This document shows positions 11,601-22,500 of a stretch of DNA of 64,000 nt, in pieces. Within the stretch, counting starts at the first letter, position 1. Every line of letters begins with the position of its first letter. Location: positions 140,933-204,932 of the forward strand of contig NMRA01000458.1 in NCBI GenBank assembly GCA_002633005.1, given 5' to 3'. The notes under the pieces were generated by a model that was not told the DNA's origin, made no database searches, and was given only the letters and a program-made list of their open reading frames with translations. Source of the DNA: Phoronis australis (lineage: Eukaryota > Phoronida > Phoronidae). The position numbers were made by a program, and so were the translations under genes.

Positions 11601-13129
11601 TCATGTAAGTCCTATTTATTTTCAATGAAATAAGGACTAAATTTCCAAATGTATTATTAGATTCTGCCATTTAATTAAATGAGCAGCTCACAATCATGAT
11701 AAAGCGATAGAAAAAAATTACAAACATTTATGAATAAACAGGGACACAAATGTGCAAAAAATTAAGAGAACTGCATTGAGTCCCTATGGCTGTTTCGTGC
11801 AACCGGTCACAGATTCCGGGATCAGAACTCATTCGGAGATAATACGATTCTTATACTTCACAAATTTCGTTAAAGCGATACCTTGAGGACGGACTTCATC
11901 GCCGGTCGGCTATAGTGCGCACTCTGACGTGCCAGGCCTTTTTTCTGTGCATGGCAAAATCGTATAATCGTGGCAACTAATTTGTTAGCCTTTTTTCGTA
12001 GTCGCATCCGATCTAGGAAAACGTCAGGTATTTTCGTTAGAGAAAATAACAGTACACGAGTCCACGGTTTCGAGTTGAGCATCATTAATAGCTGGCCAAT
12101 TGTGAAATAGGCTAAAAAGAGCTTTTGCCGAATACCTTCATGGCATCAGTATGTGGACGCTAAGGGGTTGTTGCCGGGATACACAAAGTTTCCGAGATTA
12201 TCAAAAGCCCGAGAGAACGAGAAAGTTCCACTAAAAAGACGCGAATGCACAATTCATAGCTCTGAACGCCTGGTACCAGTTTTTTTCTTTTAATCCCTCG
12301 TTATTTTGTTAGTAAAAGGTCCACATTGTCAAAAATTCGAGCCCCCCTAAATTTTAGGATGGGTGCACGCATGCATGTGAAGGTAGAGTTTTATGCCTCG
12401 ACTGGATTTCCGGACTTTCGGCTGATCAACCGATGCAGGGGAGATTGGGCAGTAATGATAGTTTAGGCTTTGAATTGAAACAATTTAAAGGTTTGTATTT
12501 TAGTTACTTGTATCGAGGGCTAACAAACAGCTAGGGTGGACTTCGGAAAAACGTGACCCACCTTGTGAATTAAGTATCGGCATTTCACAAAGCGTTTGAA
12601 AATTTCAGCATGCGAGTGCTCTCAGGAAGAAAATATGGTGGGTATGGCGTAGTTACAACCTGTTAACGACCCACGATCCGAGTTTCGGTTTAAACAACCG
12701 CTATATACTCATTGGCCCTTACTCTCCTCTCCACTTACACGGGAAAGGCACGTGAATTGGTTTGTTTACTCCACCAAGGAGTGTAGTAGTCCTTGACGCC
12801 ACCAAAATTAAATAATATTCACTGGTGGTCGTAAGCGTGGCCTGCCTCCCGGGCAGAATGGAGGACCTCGCTAAAGAGCAAGACTTCGCGAGATTACGTG
12901 AGATATTGCCGTACATTTTAAATAAGAACACTCGACTTTGACTAGGTTTTAGCTAGGCCTAGTTAGGTCCTAGCGTCTATACTGAACACACGCCTGGTAT
13001 TAGTAAATCGTACGTCTTGGGTCAAACCTATGAAAGCGTTGGATGAATGGAGTTCCGCACATAAAATTTGCATTCGTGTGCAATTCAACAGACTGTAAGC
13101 ACTAATATGCACTAACCTTTAGAGGCCAT
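2641..13129 (-). CDS. Betaine-homocysteine S-methyltransferase-like protein
   Basis: Predicted zinc-dependent, cytosolic methyl transfer from a betaine-type donor to homocysteine (pfam S-methyl_trans fold). Exons, 5' to 3': 13117-13129 (MASK plus one base), 10612-10802, 9458-9652, 7595-7706, 5802-5980, 5619-5691, 3088-3176, 2641-3000; all have consensus-like GT-AG borders and compatible phases, giving about 403 residues (human BHMT has 406). Seen: 'IVIGEG' and '[13 protein letters not shown]' near the N-terminus, '[15 protein letters not shown]', '[11 protein letters not shown]', and three expected zinc ligands in 'GFNCG' and 'GLCCG'. The C-terminus carries '[11 protein letters not shown]', typical of the invertebrate BHMT-like group rather than vertebrate BHMT. 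Exons 6-7 add 54 residues at a point where relatives join directly. The start exon codes for only four residues, so the start is less certain than the rest. Substrate not proven; paralogues using other methyl donors are possible. Confidence 0.88.
3088..5691 (-). CDS. Two extra exons (54 residues) inside the BHMT-like gene
   Basis: Exon 6 (5619-5691, 73 bp) follows a CTAAC-like branch site and ends AG|GTAATA. Exon 7 (3088-3176, 89 bp) has a strong T-run acceptor and a GTAAGT donor. Exon 6 enters in phase 0 and leaves in phase 1; exon 7 restores phase 0, so both together add 162 bases without shifting the frame. Direct joining of exon 5 ('VRKTYK') to exon 8 ('[13 protein letters not shown]') reproduces the usual family sequence, so the pair behaves as an optional cassette. 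The added segment, which includes '[12 protein letters not shown]' and '[12 protein letters not shown]', resembles nothing I recognise. If only one exon were included the frame would break. Confidence 0.55.
8150..8170 (+). repeat. Solitary end of the ttaaggtt-TIR MITE family
   Basis: The motif 'gatcctacataaccttaac' matches the right terminal repeat of the MITE copies in the PHC and MDN1 introns (for example 29285-29302 and 44345-44363). No matching left end is visible, so this is a fragment within a BHMT-like intron. Confidence 0.45.
8808..8957. mobile_element. GC-rich repeat with poly-G run and an unresolved base
   Basis: The stretch begins 'ggggcagatacagccggg', has a run of 14 G followed by N at 8833, and ends with a C run and 'ttaaatccgcctttgg', roughly the inverse of the start. 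It resembles the TIR element at 15081-15328 in style. The G run probably caused the ambiguous base. Confidence 0.4.
12205..12380 (+). repeat. Dispersed repeat family R3, copy 1
   Basis: This segment in the first BHMT-like intron shares an ordered series of motifs ('ccactaaaaag', 'cgaatgc.caattcat', 'agtaaaaggtccacatt', 'tcaaaaattcgagc', 'gggtg.gcgcatg') with 17145-17330 and 18135-18320, same orientation. Type unknown; no coding capacity or terminal repeats found. Confidence 0.55.
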
Positions 13130-13372
13130 TTCAATACAGGCACGCCGTCGACAAAGCCGAGACACTGAGTCGTTATGACACGAGTCGGAAGCCGGCCGGG
13201 GTCAGCTACCTGGGGTCAAGTCGATATCTCTCACAGGTCAGCAGACAAGTTACTTTGTGAGCCAACACTTAGCGTGGTCGAGGCGTTATCGCCATCAGCG
13301 TGTGCTTAAGAGATAACTGTCATGTATATACTAACACGAACAGTCCGAAAAGTGAACTATCCGAAGAAAGCT

Positions 13373-15939
13373 CAGGCCCGTAGCCAGCATTGCGCAGGGT
13401 GTGGTTCGAATTTCTTGAACGGTGGAACTTAGATACTTTGCAAACGTCGACACTGTGGAGTTTTCATTAGGGCCCTCAGTTGACGCAGCTTAATCAGGGA
13501 GAAGGGAAATTTGTATACACAACGATGTCTCTCAACATATGTTTTTGAGATGAGACGGTACAGAGATGAGGATGCCGTGACGGCTCGCCGGTTCCCCGCG
13601 TGCCACTAGGTGGTAGCTAGTATCGCAGGTAGCAGGCAGTAGCACTGACGCGCTTTATCACTGGTTTATGTAACCACGACAGTCATTGGTTAGCTTTACA
13701 ACAAAGTGAGAAAATGGCGGATTATGGACGATTTTTAGCCTTGTCCATGCAAGTGGCGTAGCAGCAACTATTTTGTTTCTGCAGTAGGCCTAATGTTTAA
13801 TAGGCCGCGTGCTCAGAAGCACATATATATACATGTACAATAAGCACGCCATCATCTGGTCGATTTAACTAGTGTGTTATTCATACTGTATAAATACAGG
13901 ACAGTAGGCCTAACGTAAACAAAAGTCAGCGACATTACTTTATGCAATCCGAAAGGCGCAACCACAATTTTCTGGGATTCACATTTCTTGAACATAAATT
14001 TTAAGCACCCAATTTGTCTGTACAACAGACCACATTTACACTTCCTCCACCAGTCATGTCAGTTTGTTTGGGTAAAGTCCTGCTTGTTGAGAAATCGACC
14101 AGCCAATCAGAAACGAGGGTGTAAAAAAATCCCGAGGAAAATTAAGTGATCATAAGAGGCTTGCTGGCTACCCGGCACTCAGCGTCACGCAGGGAAGCAG
14201 CGAGGCCGTGACGGTTGCTCGCAAAAAATGGAACTCATTTCGGATGTAATGTGGTCCAAAACGTTCTCCTCGTTACTTTTTGCCAAATTTTCAAAACAGG
14301 CGTGATTAAATGAGTGATTACCACTTCTCGGTCAGAAATATTTAGTCGGAGATTAACCGTTAAACTTTTTATCTAGTTATATTTTTTCCGTGTTAACGTT
14401 ATTGCATTTTAAAAAATTTGGAGTGGGAACATTCAATGAATTATCAACCACGATATATTCATCCAATCCATGTCAAGGTCGCATCATTTCAAAGCGCGAC
14501 TGAAAAGTTTAGGGCCCGGCTGCTCCTGAACCTCACCCACCTGAACCACGCACAGGCGGGTCGAAATCAAATGTAGTTAGCAGGCTACCCAGTCCCTGCC
14601 AGTCTTCACATGAACCCCATTCAGTCTTCTTAAATTTAAAACCGTTGGTCGCCGCAGCCCGTACCCGTACTCCAGATGTTGCCCCTACTGAATTGAGAAT
14701 GAGTCGTTAATTAGATTCAAGTATCACGATTGGCAGTGATTGGAACCGATCTCAACAATGAAATCAATGTATTAAGGACTTTTTAGTCAAGTTTTTGCAC
14801 ACCATTTTAAATGGTTACTAAATGGACACAAATACAAGAATTTATTCACGTTTGTTACGACTCATTAGCAGACAGTCAGAGCAATGAACTGCTTGGCTCA
14901 GTGGTTTGAGGCCTGGACAACTGTTTGAGAGAAACCAGAGTAAAAAAATAACTGTCGGAGTCCTGGTTCTGGAATTGTGGACATTCGAAATAATCAATGA
15001 ACTTTCGAAGGTGGCAAACCTTCGGAGTAGTGCCGGACCTTCGGAGTAGCAAACTTCGGAATTGTGGCATCTAACCTTGGCAGTGGCAGATCTACGTTTT
15101 CAGTAAGGGGTGGGGGGTAGGATTCGCCCGAATCTGAGGCGCGTAGCGCCGAGCGTAGGGAAGGTCGGGAGGGGCTTTCCCCTCTTGTGTAAGATTTTGT
15201 TTGGTTTTTAGTAGCTGATTTTGTTTTCCTGGTGACATTTTTTTAATTTTTATTTTTGATCCTGTCCCGAGGGAAGCGTTTGAACACCCCTCCCCCCTGA
15301 ACACCCCTCCGCAGAGACCTACCTCTGCTTGGAATCTTTTCCATCAGGTTGCTTGCGTGAAGTTTGTGAGGCTGTGCACCATTGACACTAGTGACAAGAG
15401 AAGTCTATCTCCATTGACCAGAGTTTTTATTAGGTTTAGACCTACTTTCCCCCCAAAAATGTGAACGTGCTCTTCGGTGTTTTCTCAGAGCAAGCAAACA
15501 CGGTTATAGTTAAATTCAGGTTTTTGAGCAACAACGTTGGGCTGTCCATAACTTACCGTCGGCTTCTACTGAATTTAAAAGGACGGAAACGCACATTGGT
15601 GTACACGAATGCATGTCAATCCACCAATCCACTCTAGAACTGGAAAAACATACTTGTATTTTACGAACATTTTCAATTCCAAATTTGGAAACGCCTGCTC
15701 TTTACCGTACTGCGCTAGCAAGCAATATCAGGTAACAAACCTATTTTCTACTGTTTTGCTTCATGGTCGATTTTAAGGCATTCACACCGCAATGTGACTT
15801 TTTGGGAGCTATCTCGCTGCTATTTAACTTAGCTAGGTATAGACATTTACTTCTAGACTCCCTTGTTTCCCTACGGTGTAACCACCACGCGTGTTCAGTG
15901 CCGATGAGTAACATAAAGCCTCCTCTGGCTACGGGCCTG
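13373..15939. mobile_element. Possible 2.6-kb element bounded by inverted 'caggcccgtagccag'
   Basis: The 15-mer 'caggcccgtagccag' occurs on the plus strand at 13373-13387 and as its exact reverse complement at 15925-15939, both pointing inward. The similarity does not extend far beyond the 15 bases, no target-site duplication is clear and no transposase frame is visible, so these may be ends of two separate elements of one family. Confidence 0.3.
15081..15328 (+). mobile_element. Non-autonomous TIR element, about 250 bp
   Basis: Left end 'cagtggcagatctacg' and right end 'ccgcagagacctacctctgc' are imperfect inverted repeats. The interior has G/C runs, a T-rich block and 'cctgtcccgaggg', in the same order as the fragment at 725-811. 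No coding capacity. Probably a MITE of a common marine-invertebrate type; the superfamily is not identifiable. Confidence 0.5.
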
Positions 15940-17144
15940 AAACTTAAGGCCGAATTCATTTTATGATAGTAACTATTCACCCGACAAGTGGGCCAATTAA
16001 GCGTGTTTTTTGGTCAATAGATGTTACATAACAATCTTGTTGGTCAAATAAGACAATTTTGCTTATCACGTTCCCCGGCGACAAACTTTATGGTTACGAG
16101 ACAAGAGTTCCACGACCCGGACGCTGATTTAACATAAGTAAAGCATTTTCACGGTCACCATGAGTGGAACAAAATGGTACCCAAGATGGTACCACAGACA
16201 TTCTATTCTAAGCACAGCGTTGTGGAGTTCCGAGAACAATTTTTAAAAGTGACAATTAATTTATAGATATGGCGCTTGGCCTTCGGTTATTTGCTTTGGG
16301 TTTTTAAAAAGCAATTTGCAACCACCAAGTGATTTTATTATGTACTGAAGCTCATGAAAATCCGGTAGAAATCACTGTATGTCATAGCGGCTGACTTTTC
16401 ATTTCGGTGCTCTCGCGAAAGTAAATTCCGCGTGATCCCGTGCGAATGAGATTCGGTGAACATTTATACATAATTGTTCATTAATTTTTAAAGAGCGGAA
16501 TAACACCATTGTCAACCCCTCCTATTGTTTATTTCTACTTTTTGACGTCGACTGCGATCGAAATTTCTCCCCCTTTCAGTGTCAACTGCAGCCACTGCAT
16601 GGCTTATTCGCAGTTGGAAATGTACTGTGGAACATGATGTCCTATAGTTGTTCATCCATTGATATTTCAAGAAGTTTGTCTTGTCCATCAAAGACCTGAT
16701 CGCCGTCTGCATGGTGGGATAGTCAATGTCATGGCACAGCTATTTAGAAAATCAACTATTGAGCGGCGTGTTCTGACTTTGGTTTTCATCTTTAATATAC
16801 GTTTGCCAGTCTAGTTTTCGTCTTCAAAGCACCAACTTTGACAAGTGAGTTTTTAAGTTAAAATCGTACCCAGACAAGTTAATAACATATTTTTTCTCCA
16901 TTTTGATTATCTACAAGCCTCGGGATTTTGACGAAATTTCCCAAGAGGTTTTGCCCATGTCATAAACCTTGGACTCGGGTAGGATTCTATATGCATTAGA
17001 TGTTTAATTTTAGTTTTTGGCTTTTGTTTTTCTTTTTCCTCTAATTTTTGCATTTAGTTTAAACTTACACCTGCGTGTGTGTTTGTATGTGTTTTTTCCG
17101 CTGCAAAAAGGCGCCGGGGTCAAATTACACTGAGCACGTCACTT

Positions 17145-17330
17145 ACAAAAACTCCGAAAAAAGTAGAAAATGAGGCAAAAGCCCACTAAAAAGGCAGAAA
17201 CTACCTAAATTCGGCGAATGCCCAATTCATCGCTCTGAGTGAACGTTCCCTGTGCATCGTAGTAAAAGGTCCACATTATCAAAAATTCGAGCTCCTGATT
17301 TTTTAAGCTGGGTGTGCGCATGTAGTTAAC
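17145..17330 (+). repeat. Dispersed repeat family R3, copy 2
   Basis: Shares the ordered motifs listed for 12205-12380, including 'agtaaaaggtccacatta' and 'tcaaaaattcgagct'. A 'gtacccaagatggtaccaca' repeat recurs at 16177 and 17860, flanking this copy. Confidence 0.55.
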
Positions 17331-18119
17331 CAGTATTATTCAATTTAAATCAAGAAAATGAATAGTGAATGAATTGACCAAGAATGTTTTGAATGAGTTT
17401 CCAGTATTCCTTGGAATTTTTTCATTTCATTGCTATTAGATTGAAGATGAATTACGGTTTCGAGATTACCAGCTTTGGCAGATGATATCAGATTTTCGTC
17501 CAAAACAGCTCGACTGGTCTTCATATAGATAAAATCTTTGATGTGATACGGGGCCATTTGAAAACTTAAATGCTCTATGCAGCCGGCTTTTCTTTTTTAA
17601 TTCGCCTGAGTTCTACATCATTATTAAACCAATTAAGGTTTATTTTTTGTCTAATTGCTTGTACTTCAAGCCTAGCATGCCATTTTTAATTATATTAAAT
17701 AAAGTTAAAGCAAACAAATCCTCCGATGTACACTAGTCGCTGTTATCAGAATCAAAAACTCCGTGAATGCATACCTGAATTCGCTTCACTGACCTGAATC
17801 AGGAGTAGGCCTATTTTTTCAAGTTCCGGCACCACGTCCACAAAGTTTTGGGTTCATCTGTACCCAAGATGGTACCACACACTAGAATTTATTGCATTCA
17901 GTTGTGGCCCACTAGACGGTTTCCGGTAGGCTGCACATTGTAGTGAGAAAAGAACTCGATTTTAGTATTTCATTTTGAAATCTATCTGCATGGACCCGGC
18001 CTTCGCACCATAGGGGGCTCAAGTCAAGTCAAGTCATTTCATGCGCGCACCCATGCAGGGGGGGGGGGGNGGGGGCTCGGCGAGCCCCGGCGCCCGGCCC
18101 CCATATGAAGTGGGTAAGA

Positions 18120-18320
18120 ACTGAGGTCCTCCTCAGAGAAACAAAAAGTCCGAGAAAATGAGACAAAAGTCCACTAAAAAGGCGCCAACGCAAAGTTCAT
18201 ACTTCGATCCGAAGGTGGTGCCCCGCCGGTTTTTTTAGTCCTCCCGCTATTTTGTGCAAAGGTCCACTTTGTCAGAACGAGTCCCCCCAAAGGCTGGGTG
18301 CGCGCCATGCATTTTATTTA
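18120..18320 (+). repeat. Dispersed repeat family R3, copy 3
   Basis: The most diverged copy, recognisable by 'gtccactaaaaaggcg', 'caaaggtccactttgtcag' and 'gctgggtgcgcgcc'. It follows a poly-G run containing N at 18070. Confidence 0.45.
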
Positions 18321-19084
18321 TAGTCGGTTTAGTGAAACAAAGAGAAAACATTAGCCATAGGCTAGTACATCGACTAGATCCCCCACGTTTTTCAGTGCTG
18401 CGCCGCACATGATCATGCCCTGGCATTGAACGTCCTCCACATGGAGGGTTAAAATGTGACCCTTTCTCGAGAAATTTTGTTGGATTAAGGTCCCTGTTTC
18501 TACCGGTTAATTGCCTCCACAAACAGCACAGACGCACCATAGATACTCTATAGGCTACGTCCGCACAAATGCGAAGGCGTGCGACATTCTGGACAATTAC
18601 ATCGCCCTGGATATGATTCGCCGGGCGACAACGTGGGAAGTCGGGTCACAAGGTAAGGAACAGTGGAGCTCTACACATTTATCTCATTGGTGAAGAATCT
18701 GAGACTACGCTGGTCAAAAGATCCCAACGACAACACAGAAAGGGTTTTTGAATTGTCTGTTCGAAATGTATTTTTTTCCGGAACTCATTTGTTATTCGCG
18801 GAGCCTCTTTTGTTTGCGGCCGCAAAAATGGGAAAAACTCACATAGGGCACTGTCTCTATTGATTGTACTAAAGGCTGATCCACCAAAATCACACCTTTT
18901 GGTAAGCAGAGTTCTTTGTTGCTGTTAAAGAATTTAAACAATCTTTCAGTACAAATATTGCACGAGCAGCACTGGCACGGGCAATGTCATCAGCCGCTCG
19001 CCGTTCCGTGTTGTGTACTGTTACTACTAGTACTAGTTCTACTACTAAAGTTGCTCATATAGAACTGCTATTTAGGCTATTATA

Positions 19085-19275
19085 GGGTCATACGAGCGGC
19101 TGATTAAAGATGCCTGTGCTCTTATCAACTAGTCATTACCACCGTTTCAACTGGCTCAAGTAGAGGCGGTGCCGGTGTTCATCCCATTGTAGTAATAGCC
19201 GAGATTACCCGACCCGGGAATCGAACCAGTGACCCCCATAAAACCGGCAAGTGTGCTAAGCATTCAGCTAATAGG
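19085..19275 (-). mobile_element. tRNA-derived SINE or tRNA relic
   Basis: Minus strand: 'TAGCTGAATGCTTAGC' (plus 19255-19270) resembles a tRNA A box, and 'GGTTCGATTCC' (plus 19217-19227) is a near-consensus B box at the right distance. The flanking bases do not pair as an acceptor stem, so it is not an intact tRNA gene. About 130 bases of unrelated sequence follow downstream on the minus strand, as in a SINE body. An inverted 12-mer ('atcagccgctcg' at 18990, its reverse complement near 19094) lies at the far edge. Confidence 0.5.
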
Positions 19276-19551
19276 CAATTGCCCGTTAGCGAGTAGCTAA
19301 CAGAGGCTCATATGATTCACCGGAACCACATCTACAACACCATCATAGCCAGCCCTGTGAAAGCTTTTCGGCAAATTGTGCCTCACACTTCAAGGATGAA
19401 TATAACATCCATCAATGCTACCCCCTCGTTTGCCTTGTTTCAAAGCTGTATTTTTAATATATGATAGTCTTCATACTGCTACCTCGTTGACTACCACCTA
19501 GTTATCTTTAGTGCCTTATGCCCCAGAAAGTCATTTTGGTTTATTTTCCAG

Positions 19552-22500
19552 ACTCCTGAGCGATGTCAGAATCACAACCATCGCAGGCTTCCCAGCCAGC
19601 TGCGGAACAATCACAGGTTCAACAGCTTCAACAACAACAACAACAGCAGCCAAGTCAACAGCCCACTGCCAACAACATTGCCACATACACCAACAACAGT
19701 GTACCGATTGCACCGTCATCAGGCTCTTCACCGAGAACGGTTCCCAACTCACCCCTGACAGCTCAACAACTGACTGGTCAACCCATCCCACAGAATATCG
19801 TTATACCACAGGGAATGCCCAATGCTGGTCAATATGTCCAGTTCATGTTCGCCCCTCCAAATCCTGGGATAGGTAAAAGATTTCCAATGTTGTTCAACTG
19901 TAATCGTCCAATTTTATGTATATGAGAGTGGGGTATTACTAGGAACAGTCAATTACTTAACAATTTCAAGAAAAATATGTATGGTTTTGGGTAGCCTGGA
20001 TGTTTAGTGTCTTGTTTGTTTGCTTGTTTCTGATATGTGCCAATTATTTTAAATTGTCAGTTATAATAGCCACCGGCGACTGTTTTATGTTTATTTGATG
20101 AGAACTGACCAGGAATTTTATGTATCTGGACTCAATTCCTAGGCCAGGACGTGCAATTTTTTCAAATTGAGCACAGAATAATAAACACTTATCTTAAGTT
20201 TGCACAAAGTAAAATAGATAATACCGAAAATAATTTGAAATTCGATCTGGAGTAAACAGATAAGATCCTGGGCCCAGACTTGAACATGTAGCTTTAATGT
20301 TGGGGTCATCAAGTACAAGATAGGATTACACTGTGATTCATGCACACCATAATAAACTCGAGCACGGAATAATAAGTCACTCATCTTGAGTTAATACCAA
20401 AATAGAACAGAAAATGTTAAAAATAATTTAGAATTTGATTTTGAGTAAAAAGATTTGACCCCAATCGCCGGAGATTGTCCTGAAACCAACCCATATCACT
20501 GTCAGAGTCTGTGAATTACTCATCAAACAACTGTGTAACTTGTGCCTCACTGTTCCCTTTGCTGTAGCAATGCCGACCGGTGGTGTTAACTTTACTATGG
20601 CTCCGCAGAGGCCGCCAGCTGCACACTCTGGAGTTGGCCCAAGAAGTCCTGCCATGCTTGGAGTTGTCCCCCCTTCACCCGGCACACCTATGGTAAGAAA
20701 TGCACAAGTTTTGAAAGAATCATCAAGTGATAATTTTTTTATTTATTAACAAATTTGAAATGTAGTTTGTAATTTATTAATCTGTGTGTATTTTTTAGAA
20801 AAAAACTGTACATTGTGTGTTGAACCATTGTTAAATTTTCTTCAGTCAAGTGCCTTTTGTGAGCAATCAAGGTGGCTGTTCCTCCTGCTGTACTGATTGT
20901 CAGAGTTGTAGATTCCAGTTATTTTTGTACAGATTGTCAAAACCTAAAGGAAACTATTTGAAAAATGAGACATTTATTTGGGACTGAGAGAAAACAAATA
21001 TTCAGCTGCAACCTCTACCAAATGTCTGAAGATTTCATCCTCTTATATGTAGTGATGCAATTTGTGTGTGGATAATTTTTCTGCGAAATTGTTTCTATAT
21101 TGTTCTGAACATAGGTAATTTATTCATAATACTGTAAGTCATAGTGACTTTGATGAACATTGACACAAGTGAGTATCAAGTCATGCTGACAACTGGTAGT
21201 TTGGAAAAATCCGAGGTCAAAAATTCAAAGTTGAGGTTGCCAAAATGCTTCAGTACAACTGTCCAATAGGTGCCTGATTTTTATTTGTCTATTTGAGCTG
21301 AAGTTGCCACTTGCAATAGGTAATTGCAGTTCGTGAGCTGATTTCTTGCCAAATGAGACTTAGACACATGTAGCATGTAATCACACTAGATACGATCATG
21401 ACGGCTAATTCTGACTGCGAAGGAGACTGAATGGTAATAACTATAATGGCAACAAGATTCTAATTGTAGAATGGCTAAAGTTTTGTGTTACCACGGTAAT
21501 TTCCTTTCATTCTCTGTCATAATGAAAGACTACTCAGAGTAGGTTACTCAGAGTAGGTTACTCAGAGTAGGTTACTCAGAGTAGGTTACTCAGTGTAGGT
21601 TACTCATAGTAGGTTACTCAGTGTAGGTTACTCATAGTAGGTTACTCAGTGTAGGTTACTCATACTAGGTTACTCAAGAGTAACCAAGCCTAATGAGATA
21701 ATATTGAAATGGACACAGTCGTCACGTACATTACACAAAGTGGCATGATGCCAACAACTTGATTACGATTGTTCATACTGACTCAGAGTTTTGATGCCAC
21801 AGTGACAGGCATGAGAGTTTTACTGTACTTTTTGATGACTCAAAAGTCAGTGTTCTCAATACACACTGGCCTGGTGACCCGGGGCCAGTGGTTTTGCAGC
21901 CGGGCCAGTAAACTTTCACATACAGACCCTATGTGGATGTGATCTCATATTCAAGTAACTTGCCCGACGGCCAGCACATTTATTTTGCTGAAGTTCAAAC
22001 ACTGCTCAAAGTTGCATGTGTGTTTTTCAGTTCTTAGCAATCTTTGTTTAACACTGGTATAAGGTCGACACCTGCATGCAACTTAGTCGTCGCCAAATTA
22101 TAATTTATTTATTTATTATTGTGATATTTAAAATGAGGGTGGCCTCTTCAGTGATAGCACTGCTTTCCAAGAGGGCCCTCACAAACAAAATGAGTTACCA
22201 ATTTGTAAAATACATTCATACGATCAATGCTTGTCCGAGAAGAAGAACATCGTTCTTGTGAACATTTTGATGTGGTTGTACATTTTGCAAGCATGACTAC
22301 CCTAAACAATTAATTCATGCTGCCTAAATGTGATACATGCAGAGTGTCACAGCATGGTGTTTAATTCATTTGAGTGCGCATTTCAACTAGGCTTTGTTAC
22401 ACCAAAAGGAATTCAAGGAACCAAATATCGAAGATTAGTACAATTCTTCACACACTCAAGATAACTTCACTGGAGGATGGGCAACTGACCAAACCTTGGC

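Larger units (their letters stand above)
13130..19551. other. Spacer upstream of both the BHMT-like gene and PHC
   Basis: I find no convincing exon here. The two flanking genes point away from each other, so their promoters and the untranslated first exon of PHC should lie within it, but I could not place them; no CpG-dense block stands out. It contains the paired 'caggcccgtagccag' ends at 13373 and 15939, the TIR element at 15081-15328, two R3 repeat copies, a 21-base repeat 'ggtacccaagatggtacc...' at 16177-16197 and 17860-17880, a poly-G run with N at 18070 and a tRNA-related element near 19190-19275. Open frames at 18247-18863 show no family resemblance. Confidence 0.5.

Noticed and set aside
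18247-18863. Run of short open frames on both strands upstream of PHC
   Set aside because: No family resemblance, no codon pattern, and partial overlap with repeat family R3.
19511-19876. Thr-rich frame overlapping the first PHC exon
   Set aside because: It is the shifted reading of CAA/CAG repeats; the frame starting at 19563 joins the later PHC exons in phase.
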